Below, in pieces: positions 8,184 through 16,617 of a DNA stretch of 64,000 bases. This stretch comes from an uncultured Clostridia bacterium. Its GTDB lineage: Bacteria > Bacillota > Clostridia > UMGS1883. The notes under the pieces are model-generated. The model saw only the letters and a program-made list of their open reading frames with translations. It did no database searches and was not told where the DNA came from. Made by a program: the position numbers and the translations under genes. The stretch covers positions 1-64,000 of the forward strand of contig CANRCD010000001.1 of NCBI GenBank assembly GCA_947629005.1. The letters run 5' to 3'. Every line of letters begins with the position of its first letter. The stretch's first letter is position 1.

Positions 8184-9362
8184 ATGATAAACAGAAAGCT
8201 ATTCACGTCCGAATCCGTAACCGAAGGCCATCCCGACAAGGTCTGCGATCAGATAGCCGACGCCGTGCTGGACGACATTCTCGCCCACGACCCAGAGGCC
8301 CGCGTGGCCTGTGAGGTCTGCGCAGCGACGGGGCTGGTAGTCGTTTTCGGCGAAATAACCACCGAGCATTACTGTGATATCCGCTCCATAGCCCGCCGTA
8401 CCATCGAGGAGATTGGCTATACCGACCCTCAGATGGGCTTTCACTTCGGCAATTGTGCTGTCATAAACTCGCTGAACGAGCAGTCGCCCGATATCGCCAT
8501 GGGCGTCAACAAAAGCCTCGAGGCACGCGAGGGCGCGGGCAGCGGCTTTGACATCGGGGCGGGCGATCAGGGAATGATGTTCGGCTACGCCACGGACGAG
8601 ACCGACGAGCTTATGCCCATGCCTATATACCTTGCCCAGAAAATGGCCAAAAGGCTTTCCGAGGTTCGTAAGAGCGGCCTTGTGCCATATCTCCGCCCCG
8701 ACGGTAAAACTCAGGTGACGGTGGAGTACGACGGCGACAGGCCCGCCCGAGTGGACGCTGTTGTGCTTTCGACACAGCATACGCCCGACGTTTCGCTCGA
8801 AACCATACGCGCCGATATGATAGAAAAGGTCATCATGCCCACCCTTCCCGAGGGTATGGCCGATGAAAACACCAAGATATTCGTGAACCCGACCGGCCGC
8901 TTTGTCATCGGCGGCCCCCATGGCGACAGCGGCCTCACGGGCCGCAAGATAATCGTGGATACGTACGGCGGCTACGCCCCGCACGGCGGCGGCAGCTTCA
9001 GCGGCAAGGACCCCACGAAGGTTGACCGCAGCGCCACTTATATGGCGCGCTACATCGCAAAAAACATTGTAGCCGCCGACCTCGCCTCCCGCTGCCAGCT
9101 CCAGCTCGCCTATGCGATAGGCGTAGCGAATCCGGTTTCCGTGCGGGTGGACACCTTCGGCACAGGCAGGCTTGGAGACGACGCTTTGGCAAAAATCGTG
9201 ACGGAGCGCTTCGATCTGCGTCCGGCGGCCATCATCGAGGCTCTCGGCCTGCGCCGCCCGATTTACCGCCAAACCGCCGCCTACGGCCACTTCGGCCGCA
9301 GCGACCTCGACCTTCCTTGGGAGAAAACCGACATGGCCGAGGAGCTCAAGAAGTATTTATAA
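8184..9362 (+). CDS. metK: S-adenosylmethionine synthetase
   Basis: Cytoplasmic enzyme that makes S-adenosylmethionine from methionine and ATP. The 392-residue length is normal. Hallmarks: [16 protein letters not shown] near the N-terminus, [12 protein letters not shown] in the middle, and [20 protein letters not shown] with [10 protein letters not shown] in the C-terminal third. The start follows a strong GGAGG. No SAM riboswitch is visible upstream. The upstream membrane protein and metK share one promoter. Confidence 0.97.
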   Translation: MINRKLFTSESVTEGHPDKVCDQIADAVLDDILAHDPEARVACEVCAATGLVVVFGEITTEHYCDIRSIARRTIEEIGYTDPQMGFHFGNCAVINSLNEQSPDIAMGVNKSLEAREGAGSGFDIGAGDQGMMFGYATDETDELMPMPIYLAQKMAKRLSEVRKSGLVPYLRPDGKTQVTVEYDGDRPARVDAVVLSTQHTPDVSLETIRADMIEKVIMPTLPEGMADENTKIFVNPTGRFVIGGPHGDSGLTGRKIIVDTYGGYAPHGGGSFSGKDPTKVDRSATYMARYIAKNIVAADLASRCQLQLAYAIGVANPVSVRVDTFGTGRLGDDALAKIVTERFDLRPAAIIEALGLRRPIYRQTAAYGHFGRSDLDLPWEKTDMAEELKKYL

Positions 9363-9435
9363 AAAGCTACAGGGGGCCTACGGGTCCCCTTTCGGCACCA
9401 TACTCACTTCGGCGGCATATTCTGTATGGGGTGAT

Positions 9436-9657
9436 ATGATGACGGAATATATAATTGGCGCGCTGGTAGTCTTTGCGCTGCTTATCTGCCTTGGCGCGCT
9501 GCTTAAGCCTGAGATGGATAGACCCGCCGCCCCATGCTACGGGAAGGCCGAGCTTATGGAGCTGTTTTCGGCGCTGCCGCCCGGGGCGGTCATTCGCGTT
9601 ACCGTTGAAAATCCAATTAGAGATGAGGCTGATGATTACGGAGAGCATAACCCTTGA
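9436..9657 (+). CDS. Small single-pass membrane protein, unknown function
   Basis: A 73-residue reading frame with ATG ATG at 9436/9439 behind GGGGTGAT. Residues 5-23 form one hydrophobic helix (IIGALVVFALLICLGALL). A short soluble tail with FSALPPGAVIRVTVENP follows. I do not recognise the family. The 3' end overlaps the start of recD2 by 26 bp in another frame, suggesting translational coupling. The codon use looks like its neighbours. It could be spurious, but the combination of ribosome site, membrane helix and coupling favours a real gene. Confidence 0.55.
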   Translation: MMTEYIIGALVVFALLICLGALLKPEMDRPAAPCYGKAELMELFSALPPGAVIRVTVENPIRDEADDYGEHNP

Positions 9658-11845
9658 GGGTGAAGTCATCGGAATTATATATGTGAATGAGGACAACGGC
9701 TACACCGTTTGCGAGATAGACGTGAACGGTGTTCTTACCGTTGCCGTCGGCCACATGCCCTTTCTCAGCACCGGCGAGAGCGTGAAGCTGACGGGCACAT
9801 GGATAACTCACACGGAGTACGGCAGGCAGTTCAAGGCGGAGCGCGTCGAACGGCTGCTGCCCCAGAGCGTGGGCGCGATTTATTCCTATCTCGCCTCGGG
9901 AGTTATCTTCGGCATTGGAGAAAGCACCGCCCGCCGCATAGTGGACCGCTTTGGCGCGGATTCGCTCGATGTGCTGAGGAATACTCCGCAGCTCCTTGCC
10001 GAAATAAAGGGCATAAGCCTGCGCAAAGCCGAGGCTATGAGCGAAGCCTTTATTCTGCGTCAGGACGCCGCCGAGACCGTAATGTTTTTTCAGCAGTTTG
10101 GCATAACGCCAAATCTTGCGATGAAGATATACAAAAAATACGGTTTCATGGCCGTTGATCTTGTCCGCGACGACCCCTATGCCCTCTGCGAGAACGTTCA
10201 GGGCGTAGGCTTCAAAACCTGCGACCGCATCGCCGCAAGCCTCGGTCTGCCTTTTGACAGCCGCAGCCGAATCAAAAGCGGTCTGCGCTACGCCCTAACC
10301 GAAGCCGCCTTGAACGGTCACTGCTGCTACCCCGAGGAGCGGCTGCTCGACTATGCGGCAAAAATGCTCGGCTGCGGGCGTGACGCGGTGGACGACTGCT
10401 TCAGCGACGCGCTCCTTATGGGCAAGCTAATCCGCGAGGACGGGCTGGTTTATCTTCCGCAGTATTACAATCTTGAGGTCTCGCTCGCGAGCCGCATCGC
10501 GGCGCTCGTCAAGGCCGAGGGCGAGGACGGTACCGAGCTCGGGGCGGAGATTGACGGGTGCGCCGCCGAGGATGGTATAGCGCTTTCCGCCGAGCAGCGA
10601 GACGCTGTTCTGACCGCCGCCTCGCGCAAAATTCTTGTTATCACCGGCGGCCCCGGCACCGGCAAAACTACTATAATGAAGTGCGTGCTCAACCTTATGC
10701 GGCGCAGGGGGCTTGACGTGGCGCTTTGCGCCCCCACGGGCAAAGCCGCGAAAAGGCTTGAGGAAGCCTGCGGCTGCGAGGCCAAAACCATCCACCGTCT
10801 GCTGGAAGTAGGCGCAATAAACGACGAGGAGCAGAGATTTTCCCGCTGCGAGACAAATCCCCTCGCTGCGGACTGCATTATCGTTGACGAAATGAGCATG
10901 GTGGACCTTCAGCTCCTTGAAGCGCTGCTCAAGGCTATGAAGCGCGGCGCGAGCATCGTTATGGCCGGCGACGTGGACCAGCTCCCGTCTGTAGGAGCGG
11001 GGAACGTGCTCGGCGACGTCATAGAAAGCGGCGTAGTGCCGGTCGTAAAGCTGAACACGGTGTTTCGCCAAGCCGAGCGGAGCATGATAGTAGTAAATGC
11101 CCACCGTATTAACGACGGCGAAATGCCAGATCTCGCCAACAGCCACTCTGACTTTTTCTTTTTGAACCGGCCCGACCACCAGAGCGCCGCCGACGTGATA
11201 CTCGACCTTGTGCACAGCCGTCTGCCGAAAGCATACGGATATACGAGGAATGATATACAGGTGCTTTCGCCCTCAAAAAAAGGCGTGGCCGGCGTGGCAA
11301 ACCTGAACGTAATGCTTCAGGAGCGTCTTAACCCCGCCGAAAACGGCAAGCCGGAGCAAAAACGCGGCAGTCTTACCTTCCGCAAGGGAGACAAGGTCAT
11401 ACAGACAAAAAACAACTACAGCGCCGAATGGACAAACCCCGCCGATGGCACGGAGGGGCTCGGTATTTTCAACGGCGATATCGGCGAAATTGTAAAAATA
11501 GACCGCGGGGACAAGCTGCTTACTGTGGAATTCGACGACGGCAAGCTCGTCAACTACGACTTTGCCTCGCTGGACAACCTTGAACCGGCATACGCCCTGA
11601 CCGTGCATAAAAGCCAGGGCTGCGAATTTAAGGCGGTAGTCATTCCCGTCTGCGGCTTTGCGCCCATGCTGATGACGCGCAATCTCCTTTATACGGCCAT
11701 AACCCGCGCGCGTGAGCTTGTAGTGCTTGTTGGCTCGCCCGACGCCGTGGCGCGCATGGTAAATAACAACCGCCGCTCGCACCGCTACACCGGCCTTTTG
11801 GCAAAGCTGCGGCTCTTTGGAGGGCAGAATGAAACGGAAGCTTAA
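9632..11845 (+). CDS. recD2: RecD2-type ATP-dependent DNA helicase
   Basis: A superfamily 1B 5'-3' DNA helicase of the RecBC-independent RecD2/TraA type, about 737 residues. The N-terminal OB-like region and helix-hairpin-helix segments precede Walker A ITGGPGTGKTT. Walker B is IIVDEMSMVD, then DVDQLPSVGAG, the late motif YALTVHKSQGCEF, and LLYTAITRARE. The start at 9632 (MITESITLEG) fits family N-termini. An ATG at 9623 is equally in frame. Longer frames reaching 9473 would run through the small membrane gene. Its end overlaps queG by 17 bp. Confidence 0.93.
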   Translation: MITESITLEGEVIGIIYVNEDNGYTVCEIDVNGVLTVAVGHMPFLSTGESVKLTGTWITHTEYGRQFKAERVERLLPQSVGAIYSYLASGVIFGIGESTARRIVDRFGADSLDVLRNTPQLLAEIKGISLRKAEAMSEAFILRQDAAETVMFFQQFGITPNLAMKIYKKYGFMAVDLVRDDPYALCENVQGVGFKTCDRIAASLGLPFDSRSRIKSGLRYALTEAALNGHCCYPEERLLDYAAKMLGCGRDAVDDCFSDALLMGKLIREDGLVYLPQYYNLEVSLASRIAALVKAEGEDGTELGAEIDGCAAEDGIALSAEQRDAVLTAASRKILVITGGPGTGKTTIMKCVLNLMRRRGLDVALCAPTGKAAKRLEEACGCEAKTIHRLLEVGAINDEEQRFSRCETNPLAADCIIVDEMSMVDLQLLEALLKAMKRGASIVMAGDVDQLPSVGAGNVLGDVIESGVVPVVKLNTVFRQAERSMIVVNAHRINDGEMPDLANSHSDFFFLNRPDHQSAADVILDLVHSRLPKAYGYTRNDIQVLSPSKKGVAGVANLNVMLQERLNPAENGKPEQKRGSLTFRKGDKVIQTKNNYSAEWTNPADGTEGLGIFNGDIGEIVKIDRGDKLLTVEFDDGKLVNYDFASLDNLEPAYALTVHKSQGCEFKAVVIPVCGFAPMLMTRNLLYTAITRARELVVLVGSPDAVARMVNNNRRSHRYTGLLAKLRLFGGQNETEA

Positions 11846-12593
11846 AGCCTTTGCGGCCTCGCTCGGAATAACCGAGACCGGCGTAACGACCTACGGAGGC
11901 CGCACGGCATTTGTGTGCCTGTTCCCCTACTTTGCGGGCAAGGAGGAGGGAAACCTCTCCGTTTATGCCTACTCGAGGGACTACCATGCCATCATCAGGG
12001 AAAAGCTCGCCCATATCTGCGACTTTCTTCTTACGGACTGCGGAGCCGCGTATGCCGAAGGCTTTGCCGATATCGGCCCCGCTGTGGATAAAAGCCTCGC
12101 TTACTGCGCCGGACTTGGCTTTTACGGCAGAAATACGCTGATGATAAATCCGCGGCTCGGGAGCTTCTTTTTCATAGGCTATGTGCTGACAGACCTCCCT
12201 ATGGAGAGCGACAAGCCGCTCGGCGGAAAATGCCTCGGCTGCGGCCGCTGTGCTGAGGCCTGCCCCGGGAAGGCTCTTGACGAAGGCTTTCACGCGGAGC
12301 GCTGCGCTTCGGCCCTGACGCAGAAAAAAGGCCCGCTCACTGAGGACGAGCGGGAAATCATACGGCGTTCCGGCTGCGTTTTCGGCTGCGATATATGCCA
12401 GCTCGTCTGTCCGCACAACTCCGCGCCTCCCCAACCTATGCCGGAATTTCTCAAAGACAGGATATGTAACCTCACCCACGATATGCTCAAAGGACTGAGC
12501 AACCGCGAATTCCGCGATAAATTTGGCGGACGCGCTTTTGCATGGCGCGGGAAGGCCGTGCTCCTGAGGAATCTTGATATACTGGAAAAATAA
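11829..12593 (+). CDS. queG: Epoxyqueuosine reductase, short form
   Basis: Probable cobalamin/iron-sulfur reductase for the last step of queuosine synthesis in tRNA (family DUF1730 plus ferredoxin). The family active-site region is present: ADIGP with the catalytic Asp, then AGLGFYGRNTLMI. Two 4Fe-4S motifs follow, CLGCGRCAEACPGKAL and CDICQLVCPHN. At 254 residues it is much shorter than the usual 300-380, because the C-terminal helical-repeat part is absent. GGAGGG precedes the ATG at 11829, inside the end of recD2. No other queuosine genes are adjacent. A related corrinoid/ferredoxin reductase is the main alternative. Confidence 0.8.
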   Translation: MKRKLKAFAASLGITETGVTTYGGRTAFVCLFPYFAGKEEGNLSVYAYSRDYHAIIREKLAHICDFLLTDCGAAYAEGFADIGPAVDKSLAYCAGLGFYGRNTLMINPRLGSFFFIGYVLTDLPMESDKPLGGKCLGCGRCAEACPGKALDEGFHAERCASALTQKKGPLTEDEREIIRRSGCVFGCDICQLVCPHNSAPPQPMPEFLKDRICNLTHDMLKGLSNREFRDKFGGRAFAWRGKAVLLRNLDILEK

Positions 12594-12680
12594 AATGAGC
12601 CGTAAATAACACGCTTTATGACTTAGCCGCACGGGCCGTCAGATAAAAGCGTTCGTAACGTATGACCTGAAAACGCAAAA

Positions 12681-12704
12681 AACCCGCTCTGCTGAGCGGG
12701 TTTT
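12681..12704. terminator. Bidirectional terminator
   Basis: AACCCGCTC (12681-12689) pairs with GAGCGGGTT (12694-12702) around a 4-nt loop, with A and T runs outside. It ends the recD2-queG transcript and, from the other side, the yajC transcript. Confidence 0.88.
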
Positions 12705-12744
12705 CAAATAGACAGAAATTAAAAATTTTTATAAACAAAGTTGA

Positions 12745-12845
12745 CTGTAACGCGGCTTACGCCGCTGCACATCATCAGTCGGCTGCGCTGACAGCTTCCT
12801 CAAAGGAAAACCTTGGGGCGACCGACAGCGATACCGAGCCTGTGA
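12745..12845 (-). repeat. Intergenic palindromic element downstream of yajC
   Basis: Read on the minus strand it has several small palindromes in a row: CCAAGGTTTTCCTTTGAGG, then GCTGTCAGCGCAGCCGACTGA, then GCGGCGTAAGCCGC. From memory it resembles intergenic repeats common in Ruminococcaceae (GGGGAAGCTGTCAGCGCAGCTGACTGA type). Only one copy is visible here. Confidence 0.4.
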
Positions 12846-12862
12846 CAGCGAGTTCCCTTTGC

Positions 12863-13147
12863 TTACTCATGCACGGTGAGCACGGTTTTGATTGCGCTCT
12901 TTTCAAAACGTATCTTTGCCTTGTCGGAGCCGCTCTCGATAACAACGCTATCCTCCTTGATAGAGGATATCTTTCCGATAACCCCTCCGATGGTAACTAC
13001 CTCGTCGCCCACCTGAAGCGAATCCATCATAAGGAGCTGCTCGCGCTCACGCTTCTTGTTGCTGCGGCTCATCCACCAGAAAAAGCCTACAAACACAAGA
13101 ATTATCACGGCATAATACGCGATTGCCTGAATACCGTTTTCTCCCAT
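12863..13147 (-). CDS. yajC: Preprotein translocase accessory subunit YajC
   Basis: A 94-residue inner-membrane protein associated with SecDF-SecYEG. One N-terminal helix (about residues 9-26, YYAVIILVFVGFFWWM) is followed by the basic RSNKKRERE and then the family core LQVGDEVVTIGGVIGKI. The usual partners secD, secF and tgt are not next to it. The upstream neighbour is the secreted protein at 13164-13781, 16 bp away and probably in the same transcript. Confidence 0.93.
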   Translation of the reverse strand: MGENGIQAIAYYAVIILVFVGFFWWMSRSNKKREREQLLMMDSLQVGDEVVTIGGVIGKISSIKEDSVVIESGSDKAKIRFEKSAIKTVLTVHE

Positions 13148-13163
13148 TTTTTAACACCTCATT

Positions 13164-13781
13164 TTAGTTATTTATATTATTTTTAATAATATACTCATAA
13201 GCTTTCCGCGCCGCGGCGTCGATGGCGTCAATGTTTTTAAAATTTACGCCGTCCATCTCGGTCACGGCCCGAAGGGCAATGTATACGTCCTCGCTGTCGC
13301 TGAGGCCAAGCCGCTCCAAAACAGGGTTCCCCTCCACGCTCACGGCGTAAACCTTGCCGTCGGCGTTCGTTAGCGCATCTCCGGAGGCGAAATCCGCCAC
13401 GTCGGCAAGAACCTCGCTGTCGGCATATCGCACGGCGTAGCCCTTATCCATGATGTATATGCGGCTTTCTCCGCCGCCCATGGACATCGTGAGCCGCGTC
13501 AGGTTATTCTGCTCCTGCGCGCCGGTAATGTTTGTGCCGAAGGAAATTACAGCTATTTCAGCAACCCTTTTGCCGTCGCCGTTCACGTCGTCGATATTGT
13601 CCTCAATCAAACGGCGCGCGTCGTAAAAGCGGTCGCTGCTGAAATAATTTTCGCCTATATAAGTGAGCGTCAAATCGGGCTTTTCACGCGCGGCGCAGCT
13701 TCGCACGGCAACGGCCACGCCTGCCGTGATGACCAGCGCAAGCAATATTATCAGTCTTTTTCCCGAAAAGAGCTTTTTCAT
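13164..13781 (-). CDS. Membrane-anchored extracytoplasmic protein, unknown function
   Basis: 205 residues. An N-terminal hydrophobic segment (about 9-27) ends in SCAAREK, so it is anchored or a possible lipoprotein. The outer part has a dockerin/EF-hand-like loop (DDVNGDGKRV) and alpha/beta character. I recognise no named family. It has a good promoter (TTGACA, 17 bp, TGG-TATAAT) that diverges from the sfsA promoter. Cotranscribed with yajC by spacing. A Sec-linked role is only a guess from context. Confidence 0.75.
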   Translation of the reverse strand: MKKLFSGKRLIILLALVITAGVAVAVRSCAAREKPDLTLTYIGENYFSSDRFYDARRLIEDNIDDVNGDGKRVAEIAVISFGTNITGAQEQNNLTRLTMSMGGGESRIYIMDKGYAVRYADSEVLADVADFASGDALTNADGKVYAVSVEGNPVLERLGLSDSEDVYIALRAVTEMDGVNFKNIDAIDAAARKAYEYIIKNNINN

Positions 13782-13810
13782 TTCCTCGCTTCTTTGCTTT
13801 ATAATGTTAG

Positions 13811-13839
13811 ATTATACCATAAGCTTCCGCTCTTGTCAA
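13811..13839 (-). promoter_or_regulatory. Promoter of the secreted protein-yajC operon
   Basis: Minus strand: TTGACA (13839-13834), 17 bp, TATAAT (13816-13811) with TGG before it. Confidence 0.85.
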
Positions 13840-13851
13840 GTTAATTTTCCC

Positions 13852-13880
13852 TTGCCTTTTTAAACAAGTTGTGGTAAAAT
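13852..13880 (+). promoter_or_regulatory. sfsA operon promoter
   Basis: TTGCCT (13852-13857), 17 bp, TAAAAT (13875-13880) with TGG before it; 21 bp to the GTG start. Confidence 0.75.
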
Positions 13881-13901
13881 GAAGCAAAGGGGGGCGGGAG
13901 C

Positions 13902-14588
13902 GTGGTCTACGAAAACATTATTGAGGGAAAATTCGTTTCCCGGCCCAACAGATTTATCGCAAATGTAATGGTTGACGGAGCGACCCAAATCTGCCACGTC
14001 AAAAATACCGGCCGATGCGGGGAGCTGCTGCCGGGAGCACGGGTGTTTCTTCAGCGGGCCGAGAAAGCGGAGCGCAAAACAAAATACGACCTTATATCCG
14101 TATATAAGAGCGGTATGCTGATAAACATAGACAGTCAGGCTCCGAACCGGATATTCGGGGAGTGGGCTGAAAGGAGCGGCTTTTTCGGCGAGCCGGACCT
14201 GATACGCCCCGAATGCCGTTACAAAAGCTCCCGCTTCGACTTTTACATCGAAAGCGGCAAAAGGAAAATCTTTGCCGAGATCAAGGGCGTGACGCTTGAG
14301 GAGGACGGCGTTGTGCTTTTCCCCGACGCGCCCACGGCGCGCGGCGTGAAGCACCTTCGGGAGCTCATGGGCTGCGCGGCGGCCGGCTTTGAGGCCCATG
14401 TGTTCTTTGTGGTCCAGATGGAGCGGGCCCGCCTGTTCAGGCCCAACCGCAAAACGCACCCGGAGTTCGCTGAGGCTTTAACAACGGCGGCAAAAAACGG
14501 CGTTCGCGTTTCCTGCATGAACTGCGCCGTGACGCCGGAAGCAATTGAAATCAGGGACTTTATAGATATTGACCTGGGGGAGGAATAA
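13902..14588 (+). CDS. sfsA: SfsA family nuclease
   Basis: 228 residues of the SfsA family, historically 'sugar fermentation stimulation' and now seen as a DNA/RNA-binding nuclease-like protein. It has the N-terminal OB-like part (FVSRPNRFIANV, CHVKNTGRCGELL) and the C-terminal restriction-endonuclease-like core (SSRFDFYIESG, IFAEIKGVTLEEDG, FPDAPTARGVKHL). The start is GTG behind AGGGGGGCGGGAG. It is the first gene of a tight run with the acetyltransferase (2-bp gap) and the aldo/keto reductase. Confidence 0.95.
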   Translation: MVYENIIEGKFVSRPNRFIANVMVDGATQICHVKNTGRCGELLPGARVFLQRAEKAERKTKYDLISVYKSGMLINIDSQAPNRIFGEWAERSGFFGEPDLIRPECRYKSSRFDFYIESGKRKIFAEIKGVTLEEDGVVLFPDAPTARGVKHLRELMGCAAAGFEAHVFFVVQMERARLFRPNRKTHPEFAEALTTAAKNGVRVSCMNCAVTPEAIEIRDFIDIDLGEE

Positions 14589-14590
14589 GT

Positions 14591-15058
14591 ATGCCGATAT
14601 CCTTAAAAAAAGCCGCAGCGGACGACTGCGGTGAGCTTTACGATATACAGATACGGTGCTTTAAGGCATTGCTGGACAAGTATCAGGACTACGATTACAG
14701 CCCGGGCGCGGAAAAGCCGGACCGTACCTTGCAGCGGCTTAACGAGCCGTTTACGGACTATTACTTTATTCGCCTGGACGGGTCGAATATCGGCGGCCTC
14801 AGAGTTTGTGACTTCGGTGAGCTGTGCAAGCTCAAACAGATATACATTCTTCCGGAGTATCAGAACAAGGGATACGCCCAGACGGCAATAAGGTTAAGTG
14901 AAAGTCTGCACCCAAATTCCCGCCGCTGGCAGGTGGACACTATTTTGCAGGAGGCCAAGCTCTGCCATCTGTACGAAAAAATGGGGTACAAAAAGACCGG
15001 CCGCGTTGAAAATATAAAAGACGGAGTGGACATCGTGTACTACGAAAAGGAGGTTTGA
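14591..15058 (+). CDS. GNAT family N-acetyltransferase
   Basis: 155 residues with the acetyl-CoA-binding beta4-alpha3 region of the GNAT fold: LKQIYILPEYQNKGYAQTAI, where QNKGYA is the Q/RxxGxA motif. The C-terminal segment LYEKMGYKKTGR is typical. The acceptor substrate is unknown. It lies 2 bp after sfsA and 2 bp before the aldo/keto reductase, so all three are one transcript. Confidence 0.9.
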   Translation: MPISLKKAAADDCGELYDIQIRCFKALLDKYQDYDYSPGAEKPDRTLQRLNEPFTDYYFIRLDGSNIGGLRVCDFGELCKLKQIYILPEYQNKGYAQTAIRLSESLHPNSRRWQVDTILQEAKLCHLYEKMGYKKTGRVENIKDGVDIVYYEKEV

Positions 15059-15060
15059 TC

Positions 15061-16086
15061 ATGCTGACAGTAACACTCGGAAAAACGGGCATAACCTCGC
15101 CCAAAAACGCTTTCGGCGCCCTGCCGGTGCAGCGCGTCGGCGAGGAGGAGGCCGTAAAGCTGCTCCGACACGCCTACGAGGCGGGCTTCACCTATTTCGA
15201 CACCGCCCGCGCCTATTCGGACAGCGAGAAAAAGCTCGGCCTTGCCTTTGAAGGTATGCGTGATAAAATACATATCGCCACAAAAACCATGGCAAAAACC
15301 GTCGACGGCTTTTGGCGCGACCTTGAAACGAGCCTAAAGACGCTCAAGACCGACTACATAGATGTATATCAGTTCCACAACCCCGCGTTTTGCCCGCGCC
15401 CGAGCGACGGCAGCGGCCTTTACGAGGCCATGCTGGAGGCAAAGACTCAGGGCATGATACGCCACATCGGAATAACCAACCACCGGCTGGGCGTGGCCGA
15501 GGAGGCCGTCCGCTCCGGCCTGTACGAAACGCTCCAGTTTCCCTTCTGCTACCTCGCGACCGACAGGGATATCGCGCTCGTCAGGCTATGCGGGGAGAAA
15601 AACGTCGGCTTTATCGCCATGAAGGCGCTCTCCGGCGGACTGATAACAAACTCCGCCGCGGCCTACGCTTATATAGCGCAGTTCCCTAACGTGCTGCCTA
15701 TCTGGGGCGTACAGCGCGGCGAGGAGCTTGACGAATTCATCTCATACATGACAGCTCCGCCGGAAATGACCGAGGAAATATCGGCCCTTATAGAAAGCGA
15801 CCGCCGCGAGCTCAGCGGCAGCTTTTGCCGCGGCTGCGGGTACTGTATGCCCTGCCCCGCGGGCATAGAAATAAACAACTGCGCCCGCATGGCGCAGCTT
15901 ATCCGCCGCAGCCCCTCCGCCGGCTGGCTGACGCCAGAGAGCCAAAGAAAAATGCTGAACATTGAAAACTGCCTAAACTGCGGAAGCTGTAAGTCGAAGT
16001 GCCCATACGGGCTTGACACGCCGGAGCTTTTAAGGCAAAACCTTGCCGACTATAAAAACATCCTCGAAGGAAGGGTGCGGGTGTGA
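15061..16086 (+). CDS. Aldo/keto reductase with C-terminal ferredoxin domain
   Basis: 341 residues. The N-terminal TIM-barrel aldo/keto reductase has the tetrad Asp and Tyr in YFDTARAYSDSE, Lys in IATKTMAKT and His in YQFHNPAF. The C-terminal 80 residues carry two clusters of four cysteines (CRGCGYCMPCPAG and CLNCGSCKSKCPYG), a 4Fe-4S pair. This fusion is common in anaerobic clostridia and suggests electron transfer from ferredoxin. The substrate is unknown. ATG 15061 follows AAAGGAGG. The TTG at 15055 overlaps that site and is rejected. Confidence 0.93.
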   Translation: MLTVTLGKTGITSPKNAFGALPVQRVGEEEAVKLLRHAYEAGFTYFDTARAYSDSEKKLGLAFEGMRDKIHIATKTMAKTVDGFWRDLETSLKTLKTDYIDVYQFHNPAFCPRPSDGSGLYEAMLEAKTQGMIRHIGITNHRLGVAEEAVRSGLYETLQFPFCYLATDRDIALVRLCGEKNVGFIAMKALSGGLITNSAAAYAYIAQFPNVLPIWGVQRGEELDEFISYMTAPPEMTEEISALIESDRRELSGSFCRGCGYCMPCPAGIEINNCARMAQLIRRSPSAGWLTPESQRKMLNIENCLNCGSCKSKCPYGLDTPELLRQNLADYKNILEGRVRV

Positions 16087-16163
16087 TTTAAAAATGGATG
16101 CCAAAAGGGGCATACTGATATGACTGACACAGTGAAAAATCGGGATTCGGTGGTGAATGAAAC

Positions 16164-16481
16164 ATGGCGTCAAGCAAAGCGTATTTGGAATTTATTTTAG
16201 GGCAGTTATCAGAATTGGAAGATATCGCTTACAGAGCGATGATGGGCGAATATATCCTGTATTATAAAGAGAAAATCGTCGGCGGGATATATGATGACCG
16301 ATTACTTGTAAAGCCGGTAGAATCAGCAATCAAACTAATGCCAACCGCCCCTTTGGAATTACCCTATGAAGGTGCAAAAGAAATGCTGCTGGTAGACGAA
16401 GTTGACAACAGGGAGTTTCTGACAGGCTTGTTTAATGCCATGTATGAGGAACTGCCAACACCAAAACCGAAGAAGAAGTAA
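16164..16481 (+). CDS. TfoX/Sxy N-terminal domain protein
   Basis: A 105-residue stand-alone TfoX N-domain-like protein: MMGEYILYYKEKIVGGIYDD matches the family's central 'gky' strand pair, followed by LLVKPVESA. In Firmicutes such single-domain proteins have no proven competence role. Base composition is more AT-rich than the preceding operon, and an intervening 77 bp carries no convincing promoter. It ends in a lysine-rich tail (PKPKKK). Possibly acquired. Confidence 0.8.
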   Translation: MASSKAYLEFILGQLSELEDIAYRAMMGEYILYYKEKIVGGIYDDRLLVKPVESAIKLMPTAPLELPYEGAKEMLLVDEVDNREFLTGLFNAMYEELPTPKPKKK

Positions 16482-16536
16482 TAGATAAATTTATGTTTAT
16501 CGATCAACAAAATACGGAAGTGCGCGCACTACACAA

Positions 16537-16566
16537 AAAAGCAGACGGTTTTCGTCTGCTTTTGCC
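16537..16566. terminator. Bidirectional terminator
   Basis: AAAAGCAGAC (16537-16546) pairs with GTCTGCTTTT (16554-16563). It separates the TfoX-like gene from the convergent cca. Confidence 0.88.
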
Positions 16567-16617
16567 GTATTATGGGGGACTATGGGCATCCTTTTTTTGT
16601 GCGCGAGGTGTGTGTCC

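Noticed and set aside
8199-9290. 363-codon open frame antisense to metK
   Set aside because: Same reason: shadow of a conserved gene, with no ribosome site or recognisable domain.
16087-16163. Small ORF between the aldo/keto reductase and the TfoX-like gene
   Set aside because: No ribosome site at a fitting distance, and the frame is very short.
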